Source of the DNA: Pseudochelatococcus sp047501465
Lineage (GTDB): Bacteria; Pseudomonadota; Alphaproteobacteria; Rhizobiales; Beijerinckiaceae
Assembly (NCBI RefSeq): GCF_047501465.1
Contig: NZ_JAZDRL010000002.1
Location: 310,001-374,000 of the forward strand
Reading direction: 5' to 3'
DNA length: 64,000 bases
Part shown: positions 35,203 through 44,752 of the stretch, in pieces
Numbering within the stretch: the stretch's first letter is position 1
How the letters are laid out: each line of letters opens with the position of its first letter
Notes under the pieces: generated by a model
What the model was told of the DNA's origin: nothing
The model's input: only the letters and a program-made list of their open reading frames with translations
Databases searched by the model: none
Position numbers and translations under genes: made by a program

Positions 35203-36156
35203 TTATCGTGAAGCGGTCAGAGCGGCGAGAAAACCCTCAACATCATCTGGACCACCAACAGAGATAGCACGCGCCCCCGAAGAAATTCGCTTTGCTAATC
35301 CTGTCAATACCTTACCTGTGCCAAGCTCAAAGAAGGCGTCAACGCCTTCTGCCGCCATGGCTACAACACTTTCGCGCCAACGCACGGTACCTGTGACTTG
35401 CGCCACCAGCGAATCACGAATATCGGCCGGGCTTGAAATGGGCGCCGCCAATACATTGGCAAACACGGGAACGAGTGGCTCCCGCACTTCAACATTTGCC
35501 AATGCCTCGCGCATGCGGTCCGCCGCAGGCTGCATCAATGGACAATGGAAAGGCGCAGACACTGGCAACAGAATCGCACGCTTTGCTCCACGCGCCTGTG
35601 CCAGTTCAATGGCGCGGTTGACCGCAGCCACATGCCCCGAAATAACGACCTGCCCTGGACCGTTGTCATTAGCAGCAGCGCATACATCTTTCTGCGCTGC
35701 TTCAGCCGCAATCGCTGCAGCGTCATCAAAATCAAGGCCAAGAAGCGCCGCCATAGCGCCCTCCCCAACAGGCACCGCCTGCTGCATAGCTTCACCGCGA
35801 ATGCGCAATAGGCGCGCCGTATCAGCAACGCCGAGGCTGCGGGCGCTTGCCAGAGCGGAATATTCACCCAGTGAATGTCCTGCAACAAATGCCACATCCC
35901 GGGCAATATCGAGATCAGCCTCGCTCTCAAGCACCCGCACCACCGCAAGGCTCACGGCCATCAACGCTGGCTGGGTATTGACGGTGAGCGATAGGTCCTC
36001 AAGCGGCCCTTCCCACATCACACGGCTGAGATGCTGACCAAGTGCATCATCCACTTCGTCGAACACACGCTTCGCAACACTAAAATTTTCTGCAAGCGCT
36101 TTGCCCATGCCAAGCGCCTGACTGCCCTGCCCCGGAAAGGTCAACGCAATTGTCAT
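35203..36156 (-). CDS. fabD: Malonyl-CoA:ACP transacylase
   Basis: Protein of 317 residues that loads malonate from CoA onto ACP. GQGSQ at 9-13, GHSLGEY at 93-99 with nucleophile Ser95, and the catalytic His in APFHCPLM near 205. I chose ATG 36156: GGAGG lies 6 nt before it, and the family starts there. Only 27 nt separate it from alaS, leaving little room for a promoter of its own. Confidence 0.96.
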   Translation of the reverse strand: MTIALTFPGQGSQALGMGKALAENFSVAKRVFDEVDDALGQHLSRVMWEGPLEDLSLTVNTQPALMAVSLAVVRVLESEADLDIARDVAFVAGHSLGEYSALASARSLGVADTARLLRIRGEAMQQAVPVGEGAMAALLGLDFDDAAAIAAEAAQKDVCAAANDNGPGQVVISGHVAAVNRAIELAQARGAKRAILLPVSAPFHCPLMQPAADRMREALANVEVREPLVPVFANVLAAPISSPADIRDSLVAQVTGTVRWRESVVAMAAEGVDAFFELGTGKVLTGLAKRISSGARAISVGGPDDVEGFLAALTASR

Positions 36157-36183
36157 TTTTTCCTCCGCAACCAATCCGTCTTA

Positions 36184-38838
36184 TTAATTCCCAGCGATCG
36201 CAGCTGCGATCGCATCAAGTGCTTCCTGAGCCTTATCAGCATTAGGGCCGCCTGCCTGGGCGAGATCACGACGTCCTCCGCCACCCTTGCCGCCAAGCTT
36301 TTCTGCACCTATCCGCACCAGTGCAACCGCATCAAAACGATCGCTGACATCATCTGTGACACCGACCACTATGCCGGCCTTGCCATCCTCTGCAACGCCA
36401 ATAATCGCAACAACGCCTGAGCCAACGCGCTTTTTCGCATCATCAGCAAGGCTCTTAAGGTCTTTTGTCTCAATGCCCGCTACAGCACGCGCCAGAAGGC
36501 GTGTTCCACCCACTTCCAGCACCGGCTCTTCAGCACCTGAATTGCCACCAAGAGCAAGCTTTTTACGCGTCTCGGTCAAATCGCGCTCCAACTTCCGGCG
36601 CTCCTCGATCAAAGCCTCCAGGCGCGGCCCCGTTTCATTGACTGGCGTACGGAGCAAATCAGCAAGTCCATGCAGCAACTGGCTTTCTTCAATCAAATGC
36701 CTTCTTGCAACTTCACCTGTCATGGCCTCAAGACGGCGCACACCCGATGCGACCGCCCCTTCGGAGACAATACGGATCAAACCGATATCGCCCGTACGCG
36801 CAACATGCGTACCGCCGCACAGTTCGACCGAAAATACCTTGCCGCCCGCTTCGGGACGCGTACCCATTGTGACGACACGAACCTCGTCACCGTATTTTTC
36901 ACCAAACAGCGCCCTTGCACCAGTTTCAATCGCCTCATCGACCGCCATTAAACGCGTCTCGACCGGCTCATTACGCAGTACGAATTTGTTGGCCAAATCT
37001 TCGATCTGACGCAATTCATTGGCACTGATTGGTGTCGGATGGCTGAAATCAAAACGCAGACGATCAGGTGCAACCAGCGAGCCCTTTTGCGCTACGTGAT
37101 CGCCCAGTATTTCGCGCAGTGCTTCATGCAAAAGGTGCGTGGCAGAATGGTTGGAACGAATAGCGCGATGGCGCTCATTGTCCACCACCAACTCAACCGC
37201 CGCACCAACCACCAGCTCACCCTCAACCATGCGGATGCGATGAATGAAGAGATCGCTAAGCTTTTTTGAAGTGCCAAGTACTTCAGCCTTGAGGCCTGGC
37301 GCAAGAATATGTCCCGTGTCCCCAACCTGACCGCCCGATTCACCATAGAATGGTGTCTGGTTGACAAGCAGTAGCCCCTCATCACCCGCTTTAAGCGATG
37401 TAACTTCATTGCCCTCGTGGATTAGCGCGGACACGACACCTTCTGCAGCCCCCACCTCGTAACCAAGGAATTCTGTCGCGCCCAAGCGATCCTTCAGCCC
37501 GAACCATAATGTCTCGGTAGCAGCTTCACCCGAACCAGACCATGCAGCGCGCGCAAGTTGGCGCTGGCGAGTCATCGCCGCATCAAACCCTTGCAAATCA
37601 ACAGCAATGGAGCGCGGACGCAATGCATCCTGTGTCAGATCAAGCGGGAAGCCATAGGTGTCGTAGAGCGTAAACGCGACCTCACCCGAGAGCTGATCGC
37701 CCGCATTGAGATTGCTACTTTCGGAATCCAATATCGTCAGGCCGCGCTCCAGCGTCTTGCGGAACCGCTTTTCTTCCAGATGCAGCGTTTCAGTGATCAG
37801 CGATTCAGCGCGCACCAGTTCAGGATAGGCCTGCCCCATTTGCCGAACCAACGCGGGCACGAGCCGCCACATCAAAGGATCACGCGATCCAAGCAGCTGA
37901 GCATGGCGCATGGCACGGCGCATAATACGGCGCACAACATAACCGCGACCTTCGTTTGAAGGCAAAACGCCATCAGCAACCAGGAAGGCCGATGCACGCA
38001 AATGATCTGCAATAACGCGATGGCTGACTGACTGTGGACCATCAGGATCAACGCCTGTTGCATTGGCAACGGCTTCAATTAGCGCCCTCATCAGATCCGT
38101 GGCGTAGTTATCGTGCGTGCCCTGAAGAACAGCAGAAATACGCTCCAGCCCCATGCCAGTATCAATCGACGGACGTGGCAGCAGCAGACGCTGATCCGGT
38201 CCCGTCTGATCATATTGCATGAACACGAGATTCCAGATCTCGATGAAACGATCACCATCTTGATCAGGGCTACCAGGAGGACCACCGGCTATATGATCGC
38301 CATGATCGTAGAAAATTTCAGAGCAAGGACCGCAAGGCCCGGTATCGCCCATTGTCCAGAAGTTGTCTGATGTGGGGATGCGGATGATCTTGTCGTCCGA
38401 CAAGCCCGCAATCTTCTTCCACAACATCGCTGCTTCATCGTCTTCGGAGAAAACTGTTACAAGAAGCTTCTTCTCAGGCAGGCCATACTCTTTCGTGATG
38501 AGCTTCCACGCAAGTTCAATAGCGTTTTCCTTGAAGTAATCTCCAAAGGAAAAATTGCCGAGCATTTCAAAGAAGGTGTGGTGGCGAGCCGTGTAGCCTA
38601 CATTATCCAGATCATTGTGCTTGCCACCTGCACGCACGCACTTCTGAGCACTGACAGCACGCGAGTAAGGACGCTTTTCAACGCCAGTAAACACGTTCTT
38701 GAACGGAACCATGCCAGCGTTGGTGAACATCAGCGTGGGATCATTGCGCGGCACGAGCGGGCTTGACGCCACGATCTCATGACCATTGGCCGCGAAATAA
38801 TTCAAAAATGTGGACCGGATCTCGTTAACGCCGCTCAT
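36184..38838 (-). CDS. alaS: Alanyl-tRNA synthetase
   Basis: Class II synthetase of 884 residues. The N-terminal catalytic domain (FAANGHEIVASSPLVPRNDPTLMFTNAG) and tRNA recognition domain are followed by the editing domain with HSATHLLH and CGGTHV zinc/editing motifs, and a C-terminal DHHA1 domain. Full length. It follows recA by 290 nt, as in many rhizobia. The recA-alaS gap holds only a short ATGGAT-ttc-ATCCAT palindrome (38997-39011). Confidence 0.97.
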   Translation of the reverse strand: MSGVNEIRSTFLNYFAANGHEIVASSPLVPRNDPTLMFTNAGMVPFKNVFTGVEKRPYSRAVSAQKCVRAGGKHNDLDNVGYTARHHTFFEMLGNFSFGDYFKENAIELAWKLITKEYGLPEKKLLVTVFSEDDEAAMLWKKIAGLSDDKIIRIPTSDNFWTMGDTGPCGPCSEIFYDHGDHIAGGPPGSPDQDGDRFIEIWNLVFMQYDQTGPDQRLLLPRPSIDTGMGLERISAVLQGTHDNYATDLMRALIEAVANATGVDPDGPQSVSHRVIADHLRASAFLVADGVLPSNEGRGYVVRRIMRRAMRHAQLLGSRDPLMWRLVPALVRQMGQAYPELVRAESLITETLHLEEKRFRKTLERGLTILDSESSNLNAGDQLSGEVAFTLYDTYGFPLDLTQDALRPRSIAVDLQGFDAAMTRQRQLARAAWSGSGEAATETLWFGLKDRLGATEFLGYEVGAAEGVVSALIHEGNEVTSLKAGDEGLLLVNQTPFYGESGGQVGDTGHILAPGLKAEVLGTSKKLSDLFIHRIRMVEGELVVGAAVELVVDNERHRAIRSNHSATHLLHEALREILGDHVAQKGSLVAPDRLRFDFSHPTPISANELRQIEDLANKFVLRNEPVETRLMAVDEAIETGARALFGEKYGDEVRVVTMGTRPEAGGKVFSVELCGGTHVARTGDIGLIRIVSEGAVASGVRRLEAMTGEVARRHLIEESQLLHGLADLLRTPVNETGPRLEALIEERRKLERDLTETRKKLALGGNSGAEEPVLEVGGTRLLARAVAGIETKDLKSLADDAKKRVGSGVVAIIGVAEDGKAGIVVGVTDDVSDRFDAVALVRIGAEKLGGKGGGGRRDLAQAGGPNADKAQEALDAIAAAIAGN

Positions 38839-39128
38839 TTAGTCCTACCTGCACCATGCTGGCTTGCGCGCGATCCGCGCTCGCCTCCTGTCAATTTTGA
38901 CTTCAAGCGTTTGCGTCAATCTACGTAGCTGCCAAAAACGCCCTGACAGACGCCATTCGATCATCAACCGGATGGCTCTCCAAACGCTCCTTCTAAATGG
39001 ATTTCATCCATCTGAAAATCACGAAATTACAGGATTGTCATTTTACAGCATTCAAAATGGACCATTGTGACGCGGATTTACGCCATCCGCGCACAATTCA
39101 GGCCTGCAAAAATGCCATCAAGCGTCGC

Positions 39129-40214
39129 TTAAGCTTCACCTTCATCCGTGTCTTCAGCCATCGGATCAATATTCTCAAGAATGCGATCTGCAAGAATGGA
39201 TGAGTTCTGGCGGATTGCAGCCTCAATACGATCGGCGATTTCGGGGTTGCTCCTGAGGAACTGCTTGGAGTTCTCACGCCCTTGCCCTAACCGCTGGCTA
39301 TCATATGAGAACCATGCGCCCGACTTGTCCACGATGCCGCCCTTGACACCAAGATCAAGCAATTCGCCAAGCTTCGATATGCCTTCGCCATACATGATGT
39401 CGAATTCAACCTGCTTGAAAGGCGGCGCAACCTTGTTTTTAACAACCTTGACGCGCGTCGTGTTGCCAATAACCTCTTCCCGATCCTTAATCGCAGTAGA
39501 ACGACGGATATCAAGGCGCACGGATGCATAGAATTTCAAGGCATTCCCGCCCGTCGTGACCTCAGGCGAACCATAGACCACGCCGATCTTCATGCGGATC
39601 TGGTTGATGAAAATCACCATTGTATTGGAACGAGAGATCGAGCCGGTGAGCTTGCGTAGAGCCTGACTCATCAGGCGAGCCTGCAGACCTGGCTGCACAT
39701 CGCCCATTTCGCCTTCGATTTCAGCGCGCGGCGTCAATGCCGCAACCGAATCAACGACAAGCACGTCAATGGCGCCGGAACGCACAAGTGTGTCGCAAAT
39801 TTCGAGGGCTTGCTCACCCGTGTCAGGCTGCGAAATCAGCAGATCATCAAGGTTTACGCCAAGCTTGCGCGCATAGACTGGATCAAGCGCATGTTCCGCG
39901 TCGATAAACGCACAAGTGCCGCCACGCTTCTGCGCCTCAGCAATCGTGTGCAATGTCAGCGTTGTCTTACCCGATGATTCGGGGCCAAAAATCTCGATCA
40001 CACGTCCACGCGGCAAACCACCTACGCCCAGCGCAATATCGAGGCCCAGCGAACCCGTCGACACAGTATCAATTTCGACCTGCCCCTGCCCCTTGCCAAG
40101 CCGCATAATCGAACCCTTGCCAAATGCACGTTCAATCTGGCTCAAAGCGGCGTCGAGCGCCTTTGTCTTATCCATGGAACTACCTTCTACGAGTCGCAAA
40201 CCGGCCTGAGACAT
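39129..40214 (-). CDS. recA: Recombinase RecA
   Basis: Protein of 361 residues that forms filaments on single-stranded DNA for homologous recombination and triggers LexA self-cleavage. Walker A GPESSGKT at 77-84. The N-terminus MSQAGLRLVEGSSMDKTKALDAA resembles rhizobial RecA, supporting the start at 40214. A LexA box lies at the promoter upstream. The C-terminus is acidic, as usual. Confidence 0.97.
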   Translation of the reverse strand: MSQAGLRLVEGSSMDKTKALDAALSQIERAFGKGSIMRLGKGQGQVEIDTVSTGSLGLDIALGVGGLPRGRVIEIFGPESSGKTTLTLHTIAEAQKRGGTCAFIDAEHALDPVYARKLGVNLDDLLISQPDTGEQALEICDTLVRSGAIDVLVVDSVAALTPRAEIEGEMGDVQPGLQARLMSQALRKLTGSISRSNTMVIFINQIRMKIGVVYGSPEVTTGGNALKFYASVRLDIRRSTAIKDREEVIGNTTRVKVVKNKVAPPFKQVEFDIMYGEGISKLGELLDLGVKGGIVDKSGAWFSYDSQRLGQGRENSKQFLRSNPEIADRIEAAIRQNSSILADRILENIDPMAEDTDEGEA

Positions 40215-40271
40215 TTTGGAACATCCTTATGGTAGGCTGCTTATTATTTCAATGCATCCTTTATCGGCCCC

Positions 40272-40314
40272 AATGTACATAATTTGTTCCGACTCGCAAG
40301 TTCTTTTTATGTTC
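40272..40314 (-). promoter_or_regulatory. recA promoter with alphaproteobacterial SOS (LexA) box
   Basis: On the plus strand, 40300-40314 reads GTTC-N7-GTTC (on the minus strand GAAC-N7-GAAC), the LexA site described for rhizobia and Rhodobacter. Directly beside it on the minus strand lie TTGCGA (40299-40294) and, after 16 nt, TACATT (40277-40272) as -35 and -10 candidates. The box starts about 86 nt from the recA start codon. LexA bound here would block polymerase. Confidence 0.75.
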
Positions 40315-40487
40315 CTTTTAAAGTTTTCAAAAGCTATTGCATCATTCTGTGTAAGTTTAAGATTTCTGCGGATAGTAAGGGTGTGATCCATTAGGAAACT
40401 TGTCCTTTGATTAACTTACCCCAACGCAGAAAAGAGCAAAGCTGTGATTCCCATGCCTTGCAAATCACTCTTTTCCGTATGACCTAC

Positions 40488-42404
40488 TCAGAGCTCCGCT
40501 GATGATTCTGCACTTTGTTCGGCATGGGTAATCAAGGCCTCAACCTGCGCCACAACCCTTGCAGCTAAGGCTTCGGGATCAGGGCCTGCGGCATCAAGGT
40601 GAATTTCAGGACGCAGGGGTGGCTCGTATTGCTGTCCGATGCCGGTGAAGGCAAGGATTTTGCCCTCTTTCGCTTGCGCATAAAGGCCCTTGGGATCGCG
40701 TTCGGCACAGAGTTCAGCCGAGGCATCCACAAAAATCTCCACAAACTCATCAGACGCAAAGCGCTCACGCACGCGGTCCCGATCCGCACGGAAGGGGGAA
40801 ACGAAGGCGCACAGCACAATCAGCCCCGCATCGGCCATAAGCCGCGCGACTTCGCCGACACGCCGAATGTTCTCTGTGCGAGCAGACGCATCAAAGCCCA
40901 AATCAGCGTTCAGGCCCTGCCGCAAGGCGTCACCATCAAGCGTCATGGTATGACGACCCAGCGCGTGCAATTTCGCTTCCACGAGATTGGCGATGGTTGA
41001 CTTGCCTGATCCCGGCAAGCCCGTGAACCACAACACAAGCGGGCGCTGATGCTTGATGTCGGCACGAGCGGCGCGGTCTACATCAAAGCCATGGCGATGA
41101 ACGTTCGTTGCGCCAAGCGCTTCAATCGCCATCCCTGCAGCGGCTGTCGCATGGGTAAAGCGATCAATTAGAATGAATGCGCCTGTCTGATGATTTTCAA
41201 CGTAGGGATCGAATGCGATCGGCACCAGCGTTTCGATCTCCACAAGCCCAATAGCGTTAAGGCCAAGCGAGACCACCGGTTTTTGCACCAGCGTTTCGAT
41301 GTCAAGATAATGGCGGATAACGCGCACCGTTGCCGGCACAGTTCTAGTGCCTATTTTCAGGTTATACGAGCGCCCCGGCAGCAACATCTCATCCGCCATC
41401 CAGACAAGACGCGCGGTGAAACGTGTCGCGACAACCGGGCGATGACGGGCATCTGTAAAGACCTCACCGCGTGGTGCGTCGATCTCATCGGCCAGAACAA
41501 GCGTTATCGCATCACCCGCTTGTGCCTGTGGTAAATCACCATCAAAGGTGACGATGCGTGCAACTGTACTGCGCTTGCCGGAGCCTGCAGCCACAACCGT
41601 ATCGCCCACCTTTATGCGCCCATCTGCGACCGTGCCCGAAAAACCGCGAAAATCAAGATTTGGCCGATTGACCCATTGGACCGGAAAGCGGAATGGACCT
41701 TCATCGCCACTCTCACTCACATCAATGGTCTCAAGGTGGCCCAGCAGCGTTGGGCCGGAGTACCAGGGCGTGGATGCACTCGGTGTTACGATATTGTCGC
41801 CGAAGCGCGCAGACAGCGGGATGGCTTCAATCGTGCTGAAACCCAGCTCCTTTGCGAAGGCATGATAATCGGCAACAATAGCATCAAACGTTGCCTGATC
41901 GAATCCGACAAGGTCGATCTTATTCACCGCCAGCACCACGTGGCGGATGCCTAGCAGCGATGCAATGATGCTGTGTCGTCGTGTTTGTGTCAGCAGGCCC
42001 TTACGTGCATCGATCAGCAAAATAGCCAAATCGGCATTCGAGGCACCAGTTGCCATATTACGCGTGTATTGTTCATGACCAGGCGTGTCCGCAACGATGA
42101 ACGAACGGCGCGACGTCGCGAAATAGCGATAGGCAACATCAATCGTGATGCCCTGTTCGCGCTCAGCCTCAAGGCCATCGACCAATAAGGCGAAGTCGAT
42201 ATCATCGCCGGTTGTGCCAACGCGTCTGGAGTCATCCGTCAGGGCGACGAGCTGATCATCGAGAACAGCGCTGGTCTCGTAGAGTAAGCGCCCGATCAAC
42301 GTGGATTTCCCATCATCGACAGAGCCACACGTGAGAAAACGCAATAGCCCGCGCGTGGCAATATTTGCTGCGGAGGAGTTTGCCGCGAAGAGTGCGGTGG
42401 TCAT
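40488..42404 (-). CDS. cysNC: Bifunctional sulfate adenylyltransferase subunit 1 / APS kinase (CysNC)
   Basis: Fusion protein of 638 residues. The N-terminal part (about 20-435) is the EF-Tu-like GTPase CysN, with GSVDDGKS at 27-34, DTPGHEQY and NKIDL, which drives ATP sulfurylase. The C-terminal part (about 445-630) is the APS kinase CysC, with P-loop GLPGSGKS near 461 and DGDALRQGLN. With CysD it makes APS from sulfate, and CysC can convert APS to PAPS. Its start shares one base with the cysD stop. Rhizobial NodQ proteins have the same fusion. Confidence 0.95.
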   Translation of the reverse strand: MTTALFAANSSAANIATRGLLRFLTCGSVDDGKSTLIGRLLYETSAVLDDQLVALTDDSRRVGTTGDDIDFALLVDGLEAEREQGITIDVAYRYFATSRRSFIVADTPGHEQYTRNMATGASNADLAILLIDARKGLLTQTRRHSIIASLLGIRHVVLAVNKIDLVGFDQATFDAIVADYHAFAKELGFSTIEAIPLSARFGDNIVTPSASTPWYSGPTLLGHLETIDVSESGDEGPFRFPVQWVNRPNLDFRGFSGTVADGRIKVGDTVVAAGSGKRSTVARIVTFDGDLPQAQAGDAITLVLADEIDAPRGEVFTDARHRPVVATRFTARLVWMADEMLLPGRSYNLKIGTRTVPATVRVIRHYLDIETLVQKPVVSLGLNAIGLVEIETLVPIAFDPYVENHQTGAFILIDRFTHATAAAGMAIEALGATNVHRHGFDVDRAARADIKHQRPLVLWFTGLPGSGKSTIANLVEAKLHALGRHTMTLDGDALRQGLNADLGFDASARTENIRRVGEVARLMADAGLIVLCAFVSPFRADRDRVRERFASDEFVEIFVDASAELCAERDPKGLYAQAKEGKILAFTGIGQQYEPPLRPEIHLDAAGPDPEALAARVVAQVEALITHAEQSAESSAEL

Positions 42405-43363
42405 CAGAAATACCCCTCGCGTTTTTTGCGCTCCATCGACGCGCCGCCATCATTATCAATCACCCGCCCTTGCCGCTCGGAAACCGAAGAGGTTTCGAGT
42501 TCTGCGATGATATCTTCCAGCGTTTCAGCATCAGAGGGAATAGCCCCCGTCAATGGATAGCAACCCAGCGTACGAAAGCGAACTTTGCGCAGTTGCGGCT
42601 TCTCACCGAATCTGAGCGGAAAGCGCTCATCATCAACCATGATAAGCGCCCCATCGCGCTCAACCACCGGCCGCTCTGCCGCGAAATAGAGTGGCACCAC
42701 GGGAATGTTTTCTGCCGCAATGTATTGCCAGATGTCCTTCTCAGTCCAGTTTGACAACGGAAAGACGCGCATGGATTCTCCCTTGGCGATCTGCGTGTTA
42801 TACAGATGCCAGAGTTCCGGGCGCTGATTGCGCGGGTCCCAAGCGTGAGTTGCGGTGCGGTGAGAAAACACGCGCTCCTTCGCCCGGCTTTTTTCCTCAT
42901 CACGACGCGCACCTCCGAAGGCTGCATCGTAGCCGCCTGCATCGAGCGCCTGCTTTAGAGCTTCAGTTTTCATCACCTGCGTATGCACGGCAGAGCCTGA
43001 TACAAACGGGCTAATACCGCGCCGCACGCCCTCTTCATTCACATGCACAAGCAGTGACCATCTGTAACGCTCGGCAATTGCATCACGAAACGTGATCATC
43101 TCGCGGAACTTCCAGGTGGTATCGACGTGCAACAGCGGGAAGGGCGGCCTGGATGGAAAGAAGGCCTTGCGCGCCAAATGCAGCATTACCGCCGAATCCT
43201 TGCCGATGGAATACAGCATCACAGGCTTGCGAAACTCAGCCGCCACCTCACGCATGATATGAATGGACTGCGCCTCCAGCCACGCGAGATGCGGGGATAG
43301 ACGTCTCCCGACAATCGCATTTGGAGAAGAAACCTCTCCCGTGACTTGTTCTGTTGAGAGCAT
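42404..43363 (-). CDS. cysD: Sulfate adenylyltransferase subunit 2
   Basis: PP-loop ATP pyrophosphatase of 319 residues that makes APS from ATP and sulfate with CysN. The PP-loop motif SIGKDSAVMLHL lies near residue 55; FGGARRDEEKSRAKERV and the GCYPLTGA segment are typical. I chose ATG 43363 with a modest AGGTG site; longer readings upstream have no family support. The gap to the DUF934 gene upstream is 145 nt. Confidence 0.95.
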   Translation of the reverse strand: MLSTEQVTGEVSSPNAIVGRRLSPHLAWLEAQSIHIMREVAAEFRKPVMLYSIGKDSAVMLHLARKAFFPSRPPFPLLHVDTTWKFREMITFRDAIAERYRWSLLVHVNEEGVRRGISPFVSGSAVHTQVMKTEALKQALDAGGYDAAFGGARRDEEKSRAKERVFSHRTATHAWDPRNQRPELWHLYNTQIAKGESMRVFPLSNWTEKDIWQYIAAENIPVVPLYFAAERPVVERDGALIMVDDERFPLRFGEKPQLRKVRFRTLGCYPLTGAIPSDAETLEDIIAELETSSVSERQGRVIDNDGGASMERKKREGYF

Positions 43364-43508
43364 GCGAGACACCTGAAAGCTTATACAAACTAAAGATAGC
43401 GAGGCACTATGCATCAAACCCAAAAATGGACACTGTTTTCTGGATAAATTTGATGCACAAACAAAGATATAGCGCGTCTCAGCTGCATCAGATTTATCGA
43501 GAAACGCT

Positions 43509-44030
43509 CTATGCGTCGCCCTGGGTGACGCGCAGCCTGCGGCGGAAACCGCTGGGTGCTTCCTCTTGGCCCTCTAGCGAGGCAGGCTGATAATGCTCGT
43601 GCACAAACACGATAGCGCCTGAGAGCAGCGCCTCAATCGTTCCCGCATGGGTAACATCCAGCGCATCAAAACCACAGCGATGCAGGAAGCTAACCTGATC
43701 CCGCAACACATTACCCTGCGCCCGAAGCTCGCCGCGATACCCAAGCCGGTCGCGCAGAATGCGGGCCGTTGAGTACGCACGACCATCGACATATTTGGGA
43801 ATATCAAGCACGATCAATGCAAAGCGGTGCACGTCCTGCTCCAGCCCGTCGAGCACCTCGCCCGATTGCAGCAACAGGCCTATGGGCGCCTCTCGTGTGG
43901 CCAGGTCATCCTTCTCGGCCAGATAACGCGCCTTGCCGACAATGATATGCCCCTGCCTTGGCAATGGTGCATCTTCTGCGGCGAGTTGCCATTCGTCCTC
44001 GACCAGCGCGCCCTTTTTGAACAGAGCCAT
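43509..44030 (-). CDS. DUF934 protein of the cysteine operon
   Basis: Protein of 173 residues matching the DUF934 family, which is found beside cysI and cysH in many proteobacteria. Function is not established; linkage implies a role in sulfite reduction. The core RLGYRGELRAQGNVLRDQ (about 105-122) is characteristic. I chose ATG 44030 (MALFKKG), which shares one base with the cysH stop codon; a longer in-frame reading lies inside cysH. Confidence 0.85.
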   Translation of the reverse strand: MALFKKGALVEDEWQLAAEDAPLPRQGHIIVGKARYLAEKDDLATREAPIGLLLQSGEVLDGLEQDVHRFALIVLDIPKYVDGRAYSTARILRDRLGYRGELRAQGNVLRDQVSFLHRCGFDALDVTHAGTIEALLSGAIVFVHEHYQPASLEGQEEAPSGFRRRLRVTQGDA

Positions 44031-44752
44031 CAGGCACTCCTTTTGGTAACATGCGTGGGCGTGAGGTGGATGCCACATTCTGTCTTTGCTTGCCCACGCC
44101 ACCGCCCTGCCCGCGCATCTTCGCCCTCTGCAACAGGCGAGGTGCAGGGTGCGCAGCCGATGGAGGGATATCCTTGGGCAACCAGCGGATGTCGCGGCAA
44201 ATCATGCGCACGCAAATACGCTACAAGCTCTCCTGCCCCCCACTTGGCGAGCGGCGAAATCTTGATGTGGGTACTGTCTGCCTCAAACACCGGAAGCACC
44301 TCACGCGTCGCCGCCTGAAAACGCTTGCGACCGGTAATCCATGCTGAAAACGGCAGCAACGCCTTAGCCAGGGGCTCAACCTTGCGCAGATGGCAGCAAC
44401 GATCAGGATCCATGCTGAATAACGCGCCATAGGGATCGGCCGCCTCCATAGTATCCGTATCGGGGCCGACGCTGCGCACGTCTTTCAGCCCAAGGCGGTC
44501 AATCAGCTTATTGCGATATTGCAAGGTTTCGGGAAACAACCGTCCTGTATCGATAAATACAACCGGAATGGCCGGATCGAGGCGGGATGCCATATGCAAT
44601 AGCACGGCCGATTCAGCCCCGAAGCTCGAAACCAGCGCAATTTCCTGCGCAAACAGTTCCGTTATCGCCAACTGCAACACGGTCTCTGCCGACAGATGAC
44701 CATAAGCGTCATTCAGCGCAGAAGACTCATGCGGCAACGGGATCTGCGCCAT
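44030..44752 (-). CDS. cysH: Assimilatory APS reductase, 4Fe-4S type (CysH)
   Basis: Protein of 240 residues that reduces APS to sulfite. Iron-sulfur cysteines are visible as Cys119-Cys120 and Cys200-x2-Cys203, and the catalytic cysteine is Cys226 in KTECGIHL. The CC...CxxC set marks the plant/bacterial APS reductase type, not the cluster-free PAPS reductase of E. coli. I chose ATG 44752 (AGGAGG 6 nt upstream), which overlaps the end of cysI by 26 nt; the longer reading lacks homology. Confidence 0.93.
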   Translation of the reverse strand: MAQIPLPHESSALNDAYGHLSAETVLQLAITELFAQEIALVSSFGAESAVLLHMASRLDPAIPVVFIDTGRLFPETLQYRNKLIDRLGLKDVRSVGPDTDTMEAADPYGALFSMDPDRCCHLRKVEPLAKALLPFSAWITGRKRFQAATREVLPVFEADSTHIKISPLAKWGAGELVAYLRAHDLPRHPLVAQGYPSIGCAPCTSPVAEGEDARAGRWRGQAKTECGIHLTPTHVTKRSA

